This document shows positions 48,449 through 61,220 of a stretch of 64,000 nucleotides of DNA, piece after piece. Numbering within the stretch: position 1 is the first letter of the stretch; the number at the start of each line of letters is the position of its first letter. Source of the DNA: Sympetrum striolatum (taxonomy: Eukaryota; Arthropoda; Insecta; Odonata; Libellulidae); assembly GCA_947579665.1 (NCBI GenBank), contig OX388348.1, forward strand, positions 14,260,001-14,324,000, read 5' to 3'. The notes below the pieces were generated by a model. That model saw only the letters and a program-made list of their open reading frames with translations. It made no database searches and was not told where the DNA came from. Both the position numbers and the translations under genes were made by a program.

Positions 48449-50095
48449 TGTGTGTGTGTGTATGTGTGTGTGTGATAATGAGCGTTCTAACTCGAAAACT
48501 AAAAGTCGTATCAATACCAAACTTCATATATAGTACTGTTGTGTGTGCTGTCAGAGTTGATTAGTTTTTGGAGTAAATCCGTTAACCGGAAGTCGAGCTT
48601 TATTCATTAAAGCTCATTTCCGGTTTTCAAAATATCTCCATAAATATGATATATACGTCTATTGTATTACTTATAAAAGTTTTCGATAGTATAATTTACT
48701 ATAACTTTTGTATTTAACATATTTTTGTATCACCGGTTCATTAGGAGTTATTCGTGAAATACTGATAAACCGGAAGAAGATGATTATGTACTTTGTGGGC
48801 GCTCTAACATGAAAACTATTTGTTGGATCAACACCAAATTTCATACATAGTACTTTTATTACAGTCGTTAGAGTTGATTAGTTTTTGGAGTAAATCGGCT
48901 GACCGGAAGTCGAGCTTCATTCTTCAAAGCTCATTTCCGGTTTTCAAAATATCTCCATTAATATGATATTTAGGTATATACTATTATTTATAAATGTTGT
49001 AGAAAATTTAATTTACTATAACTTTTGTATGAAACATATTTTTGCATCACTGATTGTTTAGGAGTTATCCATGAAATACTGATAAACCGGAAGTTGCTGA
49101 TTATGTAGGTTGTGTAAAGCTCATTTCTGGTTTTCAAAATATATCCATAAATATGATGTATTGGTATATTGTATTCCTTATAAAAGTTTTAGATAATATA
49201 ATTTACTATAACTTTTGTATTTAATATATTTTTGTATCACCGGTTGATTAAGAGTTATTCGTGCAATACCGATAACCCGGGAAGTAGCTGTTATGTCTTT
49301 TGTGGGCGCTCTAACATGAAAACCATTCGTTGTATCAACTTTAAATTCCACATATAGTGTTTTTGTTGGTGTCGTTAGAGTTGATTAGTTTTTGGAGTAA
49401 ATCGGTTGACCGAAAGTCGAGCTTCATTCTACAAAGCTCATTTCCGGTTTTCAAAATATCTCCATAAATATGATATTTAGGTATATACTATTAATTATAA
49501 ATGTTTTAGAAAATTTATCTTACTATAACTTTTGTATGAAACATACTTTTATATCACCGATTGTTTAGGAGTTATTCATGAAATACCGATAAACCGGAAT
49601 TTGCTTAGTATGTACTTTGTGGGCGCTCTCACATGAAAACTATTTGTCGTTTCAACACCAAATTTCATGTATATTACTTTGGTTGTTGTGATTAGAGTTT
49701 ATTATTTTTTAGAGTATATCATTGAACCGGAAGTTGAGCTTTACTCTTCGAAGCTTATTTCCGATTTTGCAAAATACCTCTATAAATATGATATTTAGGT
49801 TTACACTATTATTTTTAAAAGTTTTAGAAAAATAACTCTACTACACCTTTTGTATTAAACATATTTTTGTATCACTGATTGTTTAGGAGTTATTCGTGAA
49901 ATACCGATAAACCGGAAGTTGCTGATTATTTACTTTGTGAGCGCTCTTACCTGAAAACGATTTGTCGTATCAACACCAAATTTCGTACATTTTATTTTGG
50001 TTGGTGTCATCAGAGTTGATTAGGTTTTGGAGGATATCGGTTTACCAGAAGTCGATCTTTATTTTTGGAAGCTCATTTCCGTTTTTGAAACATTT
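48264..50095 (+). mobile_element. Helentron-like element E1, 3' end missing
   Basis: Starts with the family 5' end ACTTTCTCCATATACGAAG and its hairpin (ACTTTCTC..TATAC-GAA-GTATA..GAGAAAGT). It continues with the GGGGTCCCTAGAACACG block and a long TG tract (about 48,391-48,474), then several internal repeat units of about 315 bases. Homology to the family stops near 50,095 without the usual 3' terminus; about 0.5 kb of unrelated DNA follows before the next 5' end. Open frames through the TG tract (Cys-Val or Thr-His repeats) are not genes. Confidence 0.85.
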
Positions 50096-50604
50096 CACCA
50101 TTAAACCTTAAGTAGTCTCGTGGGGTAAATGTGACATCAGGCGCTATATTACCGTCGGGATCACAGAAACTAATGAAGATATTTCAACCAAATTTTCGTT
50201 TTGTAAAAATGTTGTCCATGTTATGATTATCTGAGGATTTTCTTAATGTCAAGTTATAAGAAGTATGCAATTTTAGCAGTGCTACCAAATTTACTGAAAT
50301 AAATTTTAATAATTATCTAAACATTATTTCAACAATTTTTAAGCACCTATACATAAAATAATTCATAGGTAAGTATCAAAAAAATAATGAACACCATATC
50401 ATGCATATAAACTGACGAAAATTAATATCCAAAACATAAGGTTTCGGGATATTTTAAAGATTTACTGAATATTTTAGGAATGAATCTATAATGTTTAAAA
50501 TGCTATTACAGTTCACAGAATACCTTACTAATGCTGACTGAGTAAATATGTGTTGATATAGTTTCAATATAGTAACAAAGAGCTACGCATTAATTTGTTT
50601 TTTT
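50096..50604. other. Unrelated segment trapped between two elements
   Basis: About 0.5 kb unlike either the element or the satellite, non-repetitive within this window and without a recognised open frame. It lies inside the composite E1-E2 insertion (see findings) and so arrived with it or was inserted later. Confidence 0.6.
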
Positions 50605-51299
50605 ACTTTCTCCATATACGAAGTATAGAGAAAGTATTGTTTTCATGAAAAAAATCGACTTCGAGATTTCAACGGAAATACATGTTTTGGGGTCCCTAGA
50701 ACACGTTTTGACCATTTTCGGAATGATGTCTGTGTGTATGTGTGTGTGTGTGTGTGTGTGACAGTGGGCGCTCTAACGTGTAAACTATTAGTCGTATCAA
50801 TACCAAAATTCATATATAGTACTGTGGTGTGTGCTGTCAGAGTTGATCAGCTTTTCAAGTAAATCGGTAAACCGGAAGTCGAGCTTCATACTTCAAAGCT
50901 CATTTCCGGTTTTCAAAATATCTTCATAAATATGATATTTAGGTATATACTATTACTTATAAAACTTTTATAAAATATTATATACTATGACTTTTGCATG
51001 AAATAAATTTTTGTATCACTGATTGTGTAGGAGTGATTCGTGAAATACTGATAAACCGGAAGTTGCTAATTATGTACGTTGTGGTCGCTCTGGGCGCTGG
51101 GGCGAAAGGCCACTTCATCGTTTTTCATCGAAAAGGTCCCGAAAAGCATTATTTATAATGATTGGGACGTAAAAGATAATAATATATAAATTAATCACTC
51201 ATCTTCAAAGTTTAGATGGAATAAGGAGTTCAAAATTACTGTCGTAGATAAATATTTACATCTTATATATGGAGAAAGTCATGTGCTGGCCACATCAGA
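50605..51299 (+). mobile_element. Helentron-like element E2, short copy
   Basis: Complete 5' and 3' ends but only about 0.7 kb long. It has the 5' hairpin, short TG tract (about 50,730-50,760) and roughly one internal unit, then GGGCGCTGGGGCGAAAGGCC, the 3' inverted motif TATATGGAGAAAGT, the hairpin ATGTG-CTGGC-CACAT and the terminal CAGA before a T-run. Confidence 0.88.
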
Positions 51300-51304
51300 T
51301 TTTT

Positions 51305-51580
51305 CAATAATATCTCGATAAAATGACGAAAATTATGGTAAAATAGAGGAAAAATTTGAAATTTCGCTAAAATTATCCGTTTTCAATGCTTTTTTCGATC
51401 AAATCTCATAAAAAATGACGAATGTTAAAAGTAAATAGAGCAATAAAATTAATGTTTTAATTAAATTAAATTAATAAAATTAATTATTTTCGATCATATA
51501 TCGATTAATTGAAGAAAGGAAAGGAAAAATAGATGAAAAAAATTAAATTACGCAAAATTTGTAATTTTTCGTTCCTTTTT
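51305..51580. repeat. Satellite C island between elements
   Basis: About three 92-bp-type monomers. The left part continues, monomer for monomer, the array interrupted by the E1-E2 insertion, as shown by an inverted uninterrupted copy at 56,441-56,600. Confidence 0.85.
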
Positions 51581-52904
51581 ACTTTCTCCATATACGAAGT
51601 ATAGAGAAAGTATTGTTTTCATGAAAAAATTCGACTTCGAAATTTCAACGGAAATACATGTTTTGGGGTCCCTAGAACACGTTTTGACCATTTTCGGAAT
51701 GATGTCTGTGTGTGTGTGTGTGTGTGTGTGTGATAGTTGGCGCTCCAACGTGAAAACTATTAGTCGTATCAATACCAAACTTCATATATATTAATGGTTT
51801 GTGTGCTGTCAGAGTTGATTAGTTTTTGGAGTAAATCGGTCAACCGGAAGTCGAGCTTTATTCATTAAAGCTCATTTCCGGTTTTCAAAATATCTCCATA
51901 AATATGATATATACGTATATTGTATTACTTATAAAAGTTTTAGATAATATAATTTACTATAACTTTTGTATTTAATATATTTTTGTATCACCACTTGATT
52001 AGGAGTTATTCGTGAAATACCGATAAACCGGAAGTATCTGATTATGTACATTGTGGGCGCTCTAACATGAAAATTATTTGTTGGATCAACACCAAATTTT
52101 ATTTATAGTACTGTGGTGTGTGCTGTCAGAGTTGATTAGGTTTTCAAGTAAATCGGTTTACCGGAAGTCGAGCTTCATTCATCAAAGCTCATTTCCGGTT
52201 TTCAAAATATCTCCATAAATATGATATATAGGTTTATTTTTCCCTTATAAAAGTTTTAGATAATGTGTTTTACTATAACTTTTGTATTTAACATATTTTT
52301 GCATCACCGGTTGATTAGGAGTTATTCGTGAAATACTGATAAACCGGAAGTAGCTGATTATGTACTTTGTGGGCGCTCTACCATAAAAACTGTTTGTCGG
52401 ATCAACACCAAATTTCATATATAGTATTTTGGTTTGTGTCGTTAGAGTTGATTAGATTTTGGAGTAAATCGGTTAACCGGAAGTCGAGCTTCATTCTTCA
52501 AAGCTCATTTCCGGTTTTCAAAATATCTCCATTAATATGATATTTAGGTATATACTATTATTTATAAAAGTTTTAGAAAATATAATTTACTATGACTTTT
52601 GTATGAAACATATTTTTGTATCACTGATTGTGTAGGAGTTATTTGTGAAATACTGATAAACCGGAAGTTGCTGATTATGTACGTTGTGCGCACTCTGGGC
52701 GCTGGGGCGAAAGGCCACTTCATCGTTTTTCATCGAACATGTCCTGAAAAACATTATTTGTAATGTTTGTGACGTAAAAGATAATAATATATAAATTAAT
52801 CACTCATATTCAAAGTTTAGATGGAATATAGAGTTCGAAATTACTGTCGTAGATAAATATTTACATCTTATGTATGGAGAAAGTCATGTGCTGGCCACAT
52901 CAGA
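51581..52904 (+). mobile_element. Helentron-like element E3
   Basis: About 1.3 kb with full 5' and 3' ends, a short TG tract (about 51,707-51,732) and three internal units of about 315 bases. It is joined head-to-tail to the next copy with only five T between CAGA and ACTTTCTCC. Confidence 0.9.
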
Positions 52905-52909
52905 TTTTT

Positions 52910-53038
52910 ACTTTCTCCATATACAAAGTATAGAGAAAGTATTGTTTTCATGAAAAAAATCGACTTCGAGATTTCAACGGAAATACACGTTTTGGGGTCC
53001 CTAGAACACGTTTTGACCATTTTCTGAATGATGTCTGT

Positions 53039-53091
<53 letters not shown>

Positions 53092-54481
53092 TGTGTGTGT
53101 GTGTATGTGTGTGTGTGATAATGGGCGTTCTAACTCGAAAACTAAAAGTCGTATCAATACCAAACTTCATATATAGTACTGTTGTGTGTGCTGTCAGAGT
53201 TGATTAGTTTTTGGAGTAAATACGTTAACCGGAAGTCGAGCTTTATTCATTAAAGCTCATTTCCGGTTTTCAAAATATCTCCATAAATATGATATATACG
53301 TCTATTGTATTACTTATAAATGTTTTAGATAGTATAATTTACTATAACTTTTGTATTTAACATATTTTTGTATCACCGGTTTATTAGGAGTTATTCGTGA
53401 AATACTGATAAACCGGAAGAAGATGATTATGTACTTTGTGGGCGCTCTAACATGAAAACTATTTGTCGGATCAACACCAAATTTCATACATAGTACCTTT
53501 ATTACAGTCGTTAGAGTTGATTAGTTTTTGGAGTAAATCGGCTGACCGGAAGTTGAGCTTCATTCTTCAAAGCTCATTTCCGGTTTTCAAAATATCTCCA
53601 TTAATATGATATTTAGGTATATACTATTATTTATAAATGTTGTAGAAAATATAATTTACTACAACTTTTGAATGAAACATATTTTGGCATCACTGATTGT
53701 TTAGGAGTTATCCATGAAATACCGATAAACCGGAAGTTGCTGATTATGTACGTTGTCCAAAGCTCATTTCTGGTTTTCAAAATATATCCATAAATATGAT
53801 ATATTGGTATATTGTATTCCTTATAAAAGTTTTAGATAATATAATTTACTATAACTTTTGTATTTAACATATTTTTGTAAAACCGGTTGATTAGGAGTTA
53901 TTCGTGAAATACTGATAACCCGGAAGAAGATGATTATGTACTTTGTGGGCGCTCTAACATGAAAACTATTTGTCGGATCAACACCAAATTTCATATATAG
54001 TATTTTGGTTTGTGTCGTTAGAGTTGATTAGTTTTTGGAGTGAATCGGTTAACCGGAAGTTGAGCTTAATTCTTCAAAGCTCATTTCCGGATTTCAAAAT
54101 ATCTCCATAAATATGGTATTTAGTTATATACTATTATTTGTAAAAGTTTTAGAAAATAGAATGTACTATATCTTTTGGTTGAAAAATATTTTTGTATCAC
54201 TGATTGTGTTGGAGTTATTCATGAAATACTGATAAACCGGAAGATGCTGATTATGTAGTTTGTGGGCGCTCTGGGCTCTATGGGCAAAAGGCCTATTTCA
54301 GCGTTTTTCATCGATCATGTCCTGTAAAAATTATTTATCATGTTTTTGGCATCAAAGATAATATATTATATTAATAACTCAAATTCCAAGTTTAGATGGA
54401 ATTTGGAGTTCGAAATTATTGCGGTAGATAAATATTTACATCTTATATATATGGAGAAAGTCATGTGCTGGCCACATCAGA
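52910..54481 (+). mobile_element. Helentron-like element E4
   Basis: About 1.57 kb, long TG tract (about 53,036-53,120), with a recurring shortened internal unit in which the array jumps from TGATTATGTACGTTGT directly to CAAAGCTCATTTC. Full 3' end. It lies in tandem with E3, a head-to-tail arrangement typical of rolling-circle transposition. Confidence 0.9.
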
Positions 54482-56834
54482 TTTTTTCGATTAGAAATTG
54501 AATAAATGTCGTAAATTAACGTAAAATATAGGATAAAATTGTAATTTCGCTTAAACATTTTTCTTTTTCTTTTTTTATCATATTTCAATAAAATGACAAA
54601 AATTAAGGCAAAATAAATGAAAAAAATTGAAATTACGCTAAAATTATATTTTTTCGTTTTCTTTCAATCAAGATTCGATCAAATGACGAAATTAATGCAA
54701 AATAAATTAATCAAAATAATGTTTTCGTTAAAATTATCCGTTTTTGTTCCTATTTTGATGACATCTCGATAAAATGAAGAAAAGAAAGGCAAAATAGTAG
54801 AAATAAGTTGAAAGTTTGCTGAAATTTTTGGTTTTCTCCGCTTATTTCGATCATATCTGGATAAAATGACGAAAATTAATGCTAAATAGAGCAATAAAAT
54901 TAATTTTTTCGCTAAAATTATCCTTTTTCGTCGCTTTTTTCGATTAGATCTCGATAAAATTTTGATAATTTAGGCAAAATGGAATAAAAAAGTTGAAATT
55001 CGACAATATTTTCTGTTTTTTTATTCTTTTTTTGATCAAATCTCGATGAAATGAAAAATATTACGGCAAAATAGATGAAAAAATTAATATTACGCTAAAA
55101 TTACAATTTTACGTTGTTTTTTACGATAAAAACTCGATAAAAGTTCGAAAATGAAGTCTAAATAGAGGGAAAAAATAGCAATTTCGCTAATATTGTTTGT
55201 TTTCGTTGCATTTTTCGATTCTATCTCGATAAAATTACAAAAATTAAGGCAAAATAGATGAAAAAAAAATTGAAATTACCATAAAATTATAATTTTCCGT
55301 TTTTTTTTCGATGAAAACTCGATAAAATGACGAAATTAATGCAGAAAGGAAGAATAAAAATAATTTTTTCTCTAAAATTTTCCGTTTTGGTTGCTTTTTC
55401 CAATGGTATTTTGATAAAATGAAGAAAAGAAGTGCGAAATATTAGAAAAAGTTTATGTATTGCTAATATTATTCGTTTTCGTTGCTTTTTTCTATCATAT
55501 CTCGATAAAATGACAAAAATAAATGCTAAATATATTAAAAAAAATTAAATAAGGCTAAAATTATAATTTTACGTTTTTTTATCGATCAAAACTCGTTATA
55601 TTGACGAAATTAATGCAAAAGAGAGTAATCAAAATAATGTATTCTCTAAAATTTTCCGTTTTGGTTGCTTTTTTTGATGATATTTTGATAAAATGAAGAA
55701 AAGAAAGGCAAAATAGTAGAAAATAATTGAAATTTCGATAAAATTACCCGTTTTCGTTGCTTTTTTCGATCATATCTCGATAAATGACACAAGTTAATCC
55801 TACATAGATGAAAAAAAAATTTCAATAATGCTAGAATTAAAATTTTACGTTTTTTTATCGCACAAAACTTGATAAAATTATGAAAATAGAAGTAAAATAG
55901 AGGAAATAAATTGAATTTTCACTAAAATTATCCGTTTTCGTTGCTTTTTTCGATTATATCTCAATTAAATTATGAACATTTAGGCAAAATGGAATAAAAA
56001 AGTTGAAATTTCGCAAATATTTATTGTTTTTATCTTTTTTCGATCATATCTCGATAAAATGACTAATATTACGGCAAAATGGATGAAAAAAAATTGAAAT
56101 TACAATTTTTCGTTGTTTTTTTCGATCAAAACTAGATAAAATTTCGAAAATGAAGGCAAAATAGAGGAACAAAATAGAAATTTCGCTAATATTATCCGTT
56201 TTCGTTTATTTTTTCGATCATATCATGATAAAATGACGAAAATTTAAGCAAAATAGAGGAAAAAAATGAAAGTACGTTAATATTAACCGATTTCGTTGCT
56301 TTTTTCAATCATCTCTCGAAAAAATGAGGAAATTTTATGTAAAATTAAGGAATTATATAAACATTTCCGCAATAGTTATCCGTTTTCTTTGCCTTTCTCG
56401 ATTATATCTTGATAAAATGACGAAAATAAAGCAAATTCGTCATTTTATATGAGATTTGATCGAAAAAAGCATTGAAAACGGATACTTTTAGCGAAATTTC
56501 AAATTTTTCCTCTATATTACCATAATTTTCGTGATTTTTTAGAGATATTATTGAAAAAGGCAACGAAAACGGATGATTTTAAGGATATTTCAATTTTTTT
56601 CTCTATTTTGCCTTAATTTTTGTCATTTAATCGAGATATGATCGAAAAAAGCAACGAAAACCTATTATTTCAGCAAAATTTCACCTTTTTTCTAGTGTTC
56701 TGCATTTCTTTTTTTCTTTTTATCGGTATATGATTGAAAAAAGCTACGAAAACGGATAGTAATTAGGGAAAATTCAATTTATTTACTCTTTTATGCTTTA
56801 ATTTTCGTCATTTTATCAAGATATAATAGAAAAA
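54482..56834. repeat. Satellite C block between opposed elements
   Basis: 92-bp-type monomers, mostly in the second orientation, flipping at about 56,434. The part at 56,050-56,433 is a direct duplicate of 47,640-48,022. The part at 56,554-56,830 is an inverted duplicate of 47,985-48,263. Confidence 0.88.
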
Positions 56835-59237
56835 TCTGATGTGGCCAGCACATGACTTTCTCCATATATATAAGATGTAAATATTTATCTACCGCAATAA
56901 TTTCGAACTCTATATTCCATCTAAACTTGGAATTTGAGTTATTAATATTATATATTATCTTTGATGCCAAAAACATGATAAATAATTTTTGCGGGACATG
57001 ATCGATGAAAAATGATGAAATTGGCCTTTCGCCCATAGAGCCCAGAGCGCCCACAAAGTACATAATCAGCAACTTCCGGTTTATCAGTATTTCATGAATA
57101 ACTCCTACACAATCAGTGATACAAAAATATGTTTCAACCAAAAGTTATAGTACATTACATTTTCTAAAACTTTTACAAATAATAGTATATACCTAAATAC
57201 CATATTTATGGAGATATTTTGAAAACCGGAAATGAGCTTTGAAGAATTAAGCTCAACTTCCGGTTAACCGATTCACTCCAAAAACTAATCAACTGTAACG
57301 ACACAAACTAAAATACTATATATGAAATTTGGTGTTGATCCGACAAATAGTTTTCATGTTAGAGCGCCCACAAAGTACATAATCATCTTCTTCCGGTTTA
57401 TCAGTATTTCACGAATAACTCCTAATCAACCGGTTATACAAAAATATGTTAAATACAAAAGTTATAGTAAATTATATTATCCAAAACTTTTATAAGGAAT
57501 ACAATATACCAATATATCATATTTATGGATATATTTTGAAAACCAGAAATGAGCTTTACACAACGTACATAATCAGCAACTTCCGGTTTATCAGTATTTC
57601 ATGGATAACTCCTAAACAATCAGTGATGCAAAAATATGTTTCATACAAAAGTTATAGTAAAATAAATTTTCTACAACATTTATAAATAATAGTATATACC
57701 TAAATATCATATTTATTGAGATATTTTGAAAACCGGAAATGAGCTTTGAAGAATTAAGCTCGACTTCCGGTCAGCCGATTTACTCCAAAAACTAATCAAC
57801 TCTAACGACTGTAATAAAAGTACTATGTATGAAGTTCGGTGTTGACCCGACAAATAGTTTTCATGTTAGAGCGCCCACAAAGTACATAATCATCTTCTTC
57901 CGGTTTATCAGTATTTCACGAATAACTCCTAATCAACCGGTTATACAAAAATATGTTAAATACAAAAGTTATAGTAAATTATATTATACAAAACTTTTAT
58001 AAGGAATATAATATACCAATATATCATATTTATGGATATATTTTGAAAACCAGAAATGAGCTTTACACAACGTACATAATCAGCAACTTCCGGTTTATCA
58101 GTATTTCATGGATTACTCCTAAACAATCAGTGATGCAAAAATATGTTTCATACAAAAGTTATAGTAAAATAAATTTTCTACAACATTTATAAATAATAGT
58201 ATATACCTAAATATCATATTAATGGAGATATTTTGAAAACCGGAAATGAGCTTTGAAGAATGAAGCTCGACTTCCGGTCAGCCGATTTACTCCAAAAACT
58301 AATCAACTCTAACGACTGTAATAAAAGTACTATGTATGGAATTTGGTGTTGATCCGACAAATACTTTTCATCTTAGAGCGCCCACAAAGTACATAATCAT
58401 CTTATTCCGGTTTACAGTATTTCACGAATAACTCCTAATCAACCGGTTATACAAAAATATGTTAAATACAAAAGTTATAGTAAATTATATTATCCAAAAC
58501 TTTTATAAGGAATACAATATACCAATATATCATATTTATGGATATATTTTGAAAACCAGAAATGAGCTTTACACAACGTACATAATCAGCAACTTCCGGT
58601 TTATCAGTATTTCATGGATAACTCCTAAACAATCAGTGATGCAAAAATATGTTTCATACAAAAGTTATAGTAAAATAAATTTTCTACAACATTTATAAAA
58701 AATAGTATATACCTAAATATCATATTAATGGAGATATTTTGAAAACCGGAAATGAGCTTTGAAGAATTAAGCTCGACTTCCGGTCAGCCGATTTACTCCA
58801 AAAACTAATCAACTCTAACGACTGTAATAAAAGTACTATGTATGAAATTTGGTGTTGATCCGACAAATAGTTTTCATGTTAGAGCGCCCACAAAGTACAT
58901 AATCATCTTCTTCCGGTTTATCAGTATTTCACGAATAACTCCTAATGAACCGGTGATACAAAAATATGTTAAATACAAAAGTTATAGTAAATTATACTAT
59001 CTAAAACTTTTATAAGTAGTACAATAGACGTATATATCATATTTATGGAGATATTTTGAAAACCGGAAATGAGCTTTAATGAATAAAGCTCGACTTCCGG
59101 TTAAAGGATTTACTCCAAAAACTAAATAACTCTGACAGCACACACAACAGTACCATATATGAAGTTTGGTATTGATACGACTTTTAGTTTTCGAGTTAGA
59201 ACGCCCATTATCACACACACACATACACACACACACA

Positions 59238-59302
<65 letters not shown>

Positions 59303-59431
59303 ACAGACATCATTCAGAAAATGGTCAAAACGTGTTCTAGGGACCCCAAAACGTGTATTTCCGTTGAAATCTCGAAGTCGAATTTTTTCATGAAAACAAT
59401 ACTTTCTCTATACTTCGTATATGGAGAAAGT
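56835..59431 (-). mobile_element. Helentron-like element E5, expanded copy
   Basis: The longest copy (about 2.6 kb), inverted. It carries three successive copies of a 506/507-base higher-order unit (identical 79-codon frames begin at 57,446, 57,953 and 58,459), where its neighbour has one. The CA tract lies at about 59,213-59,306. Both ends are complete, and six A separate it from the next copy. Confidence 0.9.
57440..58960 (-). repeat. 506/507-bp higher-order repeat, three copies
   Basis: Each unit joins one full internal repeat (about 315 bases) and one shortened unit (about 190 bases). The copies are almost identical, implying a recent expansion by unequal exchange or replication slippage. 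Confidence 0.9.
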
Positions 59432-59437
59432 AAAAAA

Positions 59438-60827
59438 TCTGATGTGGCCAGCACATGACTTTCTCCATATATATAAGATGTAAATATTTATCTACCGCAA
59501 TAATTTCGAACTCTATAATCCATCTAAACTTGGAATTTGAGTTATTAATATTATATATTATCTTTGATGCCAAAAACATGATAAATAATTTTTACGGGAC
59601 ATGATCGATGAAAAACGATGAAATTGGCCTTTCGTCCATAGAGCCCAGAGCGCCCACAAAGTACATAATCAGCAACTTCCGGTTTATCAGTATTTCATGA
59701 ATAACTCCTACACAATCAGTGATACAAAATATGTTTTTTACCAAAAGTTATAGTACATTACATTTTCTAAAACTTTTACAAATAATAGTATATACCTAAA
59801 TACCATATTTATTGAGATATTTTGAAAACCGGAAATGAGCTTTGAAGAATTAAGCTCAACTTCCGGTAAACCGATTCACTCCAAAAACTAATCAACTCTA
59901 ACGACACAAACCAAAATACTATATATGAAATTTGGTGTTGATCCGACAAATAGTTTTCATGTTAGAGCGCCCACAAAGTACATAATCATCTTCTTCCGGT
60001 TTATCAGTATTTCACGAATAACTCCTAATCAACCGGTTATACAAAAATATGTAAAATACAAAAGTTATAGTAAATTATATTATCTAAAACTTTTAAAAGG
60101 AATACAATGTACCAATATATCATATTTATGGATATATTTTGAAAACCAGAAATGAGCTTTACACAACGTACATAATCAGCAACTTCCGGTTTATCAGTAT
60201 TTCATGGATAACTCCTAAACAATCAGTGATGCAATAATATGTTTCATACAAAAGTTATAGTAAAATAAATTTTCTACAACATTTATAAATAATAGTATAT
60301 ACCTAAATATCATATTAATGGAGATATTTTGAAAACCGGAAATGAGCTTTGAAGAATGAAGCTCGACTTCCGGTCAGCCGATTCACTCCAAAAACTAATC
60401 AACTCTAACGACTGTAATTAAAATACTATGTATGAAATTTGGTGTTGATCCGACAAATACTTTGCATGTTAGAGCGCCCACAAAGTACATAATCATCTTC
60501 TTCCGGTTTATCAGTATTTTACGAATAACTCCTAATGAACCGGTGATACAAAAATATGTTAAATACAAAAGTTATAGTAAATTATACTATCTAAAACTTT
60601 TATAAGTAATACAATAGACGTATATATCATATTTATGGAGATATTTTGAAAACCGGAAATGAGCTTTAATGAATAAAGCTCGACTTCCGGTTAACGGATT
60701 TACTCCAAAAACTAATCAACTCTGACAGCACACACAACAGTACTATATATGAAGTTTGGTATTGATACGACTTTTAGTTTTCGAGTTAGAACGCCCATTA
60801 TCACACACACACATACACACACACACA

Positions 60828-60872
<45 letters not shown>

Positions 60873-61001
60873 ACAGACATCATTCAGAAAATGGTCAAAA
60901 CGTGTTCTAGGGACCCCAAAACGTGTATTTCCGTTGAAATCTCGAAGTCGAATTTTTTCATGAAAACAATACTTTCTCTATACTTCGTATATGGAGTAAG
61001 T
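59438..61001 (-). mobile_element. Helentron-like element E6
   Basis: About 1.56 kb, inverted, tandem with E5. It has one higher-order unit and a CA tract at about 60,803-60,876. The 5' terminus has one substitution (ACTTACTCC for ACTTTCTCC). Confidence 0.9.
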
Positions 61002-61044
61002 AAAAAGGAACGAAAACGGAAAAATTTAGCGAAATTTAATTTTT

Positions 61045-61173
61045 ACTTTCTCCATATACGAAGTATAGAGAAAGTATTGTTTTCATGAAACAATTCGACT
61101 TCGAGATTTCAACGGAAATACATGTTTTGGGGTCCCTAGAACACGTTTTGACCATTTTCGGAATGATGTCTGT

Positions 61174-61220
<47 letters not shown>

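Noticed and set aside
57446..58698. Three identical 79-codon frames
   Set aside because: They are the same piece of the 506-bp higher-order repeat; identity reflects recent duplication of non-coding repeat, not a gene family.
59159..59458. Open frames with long Thr-His or Cys-Val repeats around the CA/TG tracts
   Set aside because: A dinucleotide repeat has no stop in several frames, so such frames are automatic. They recur identically in every element copy and both strands are open.
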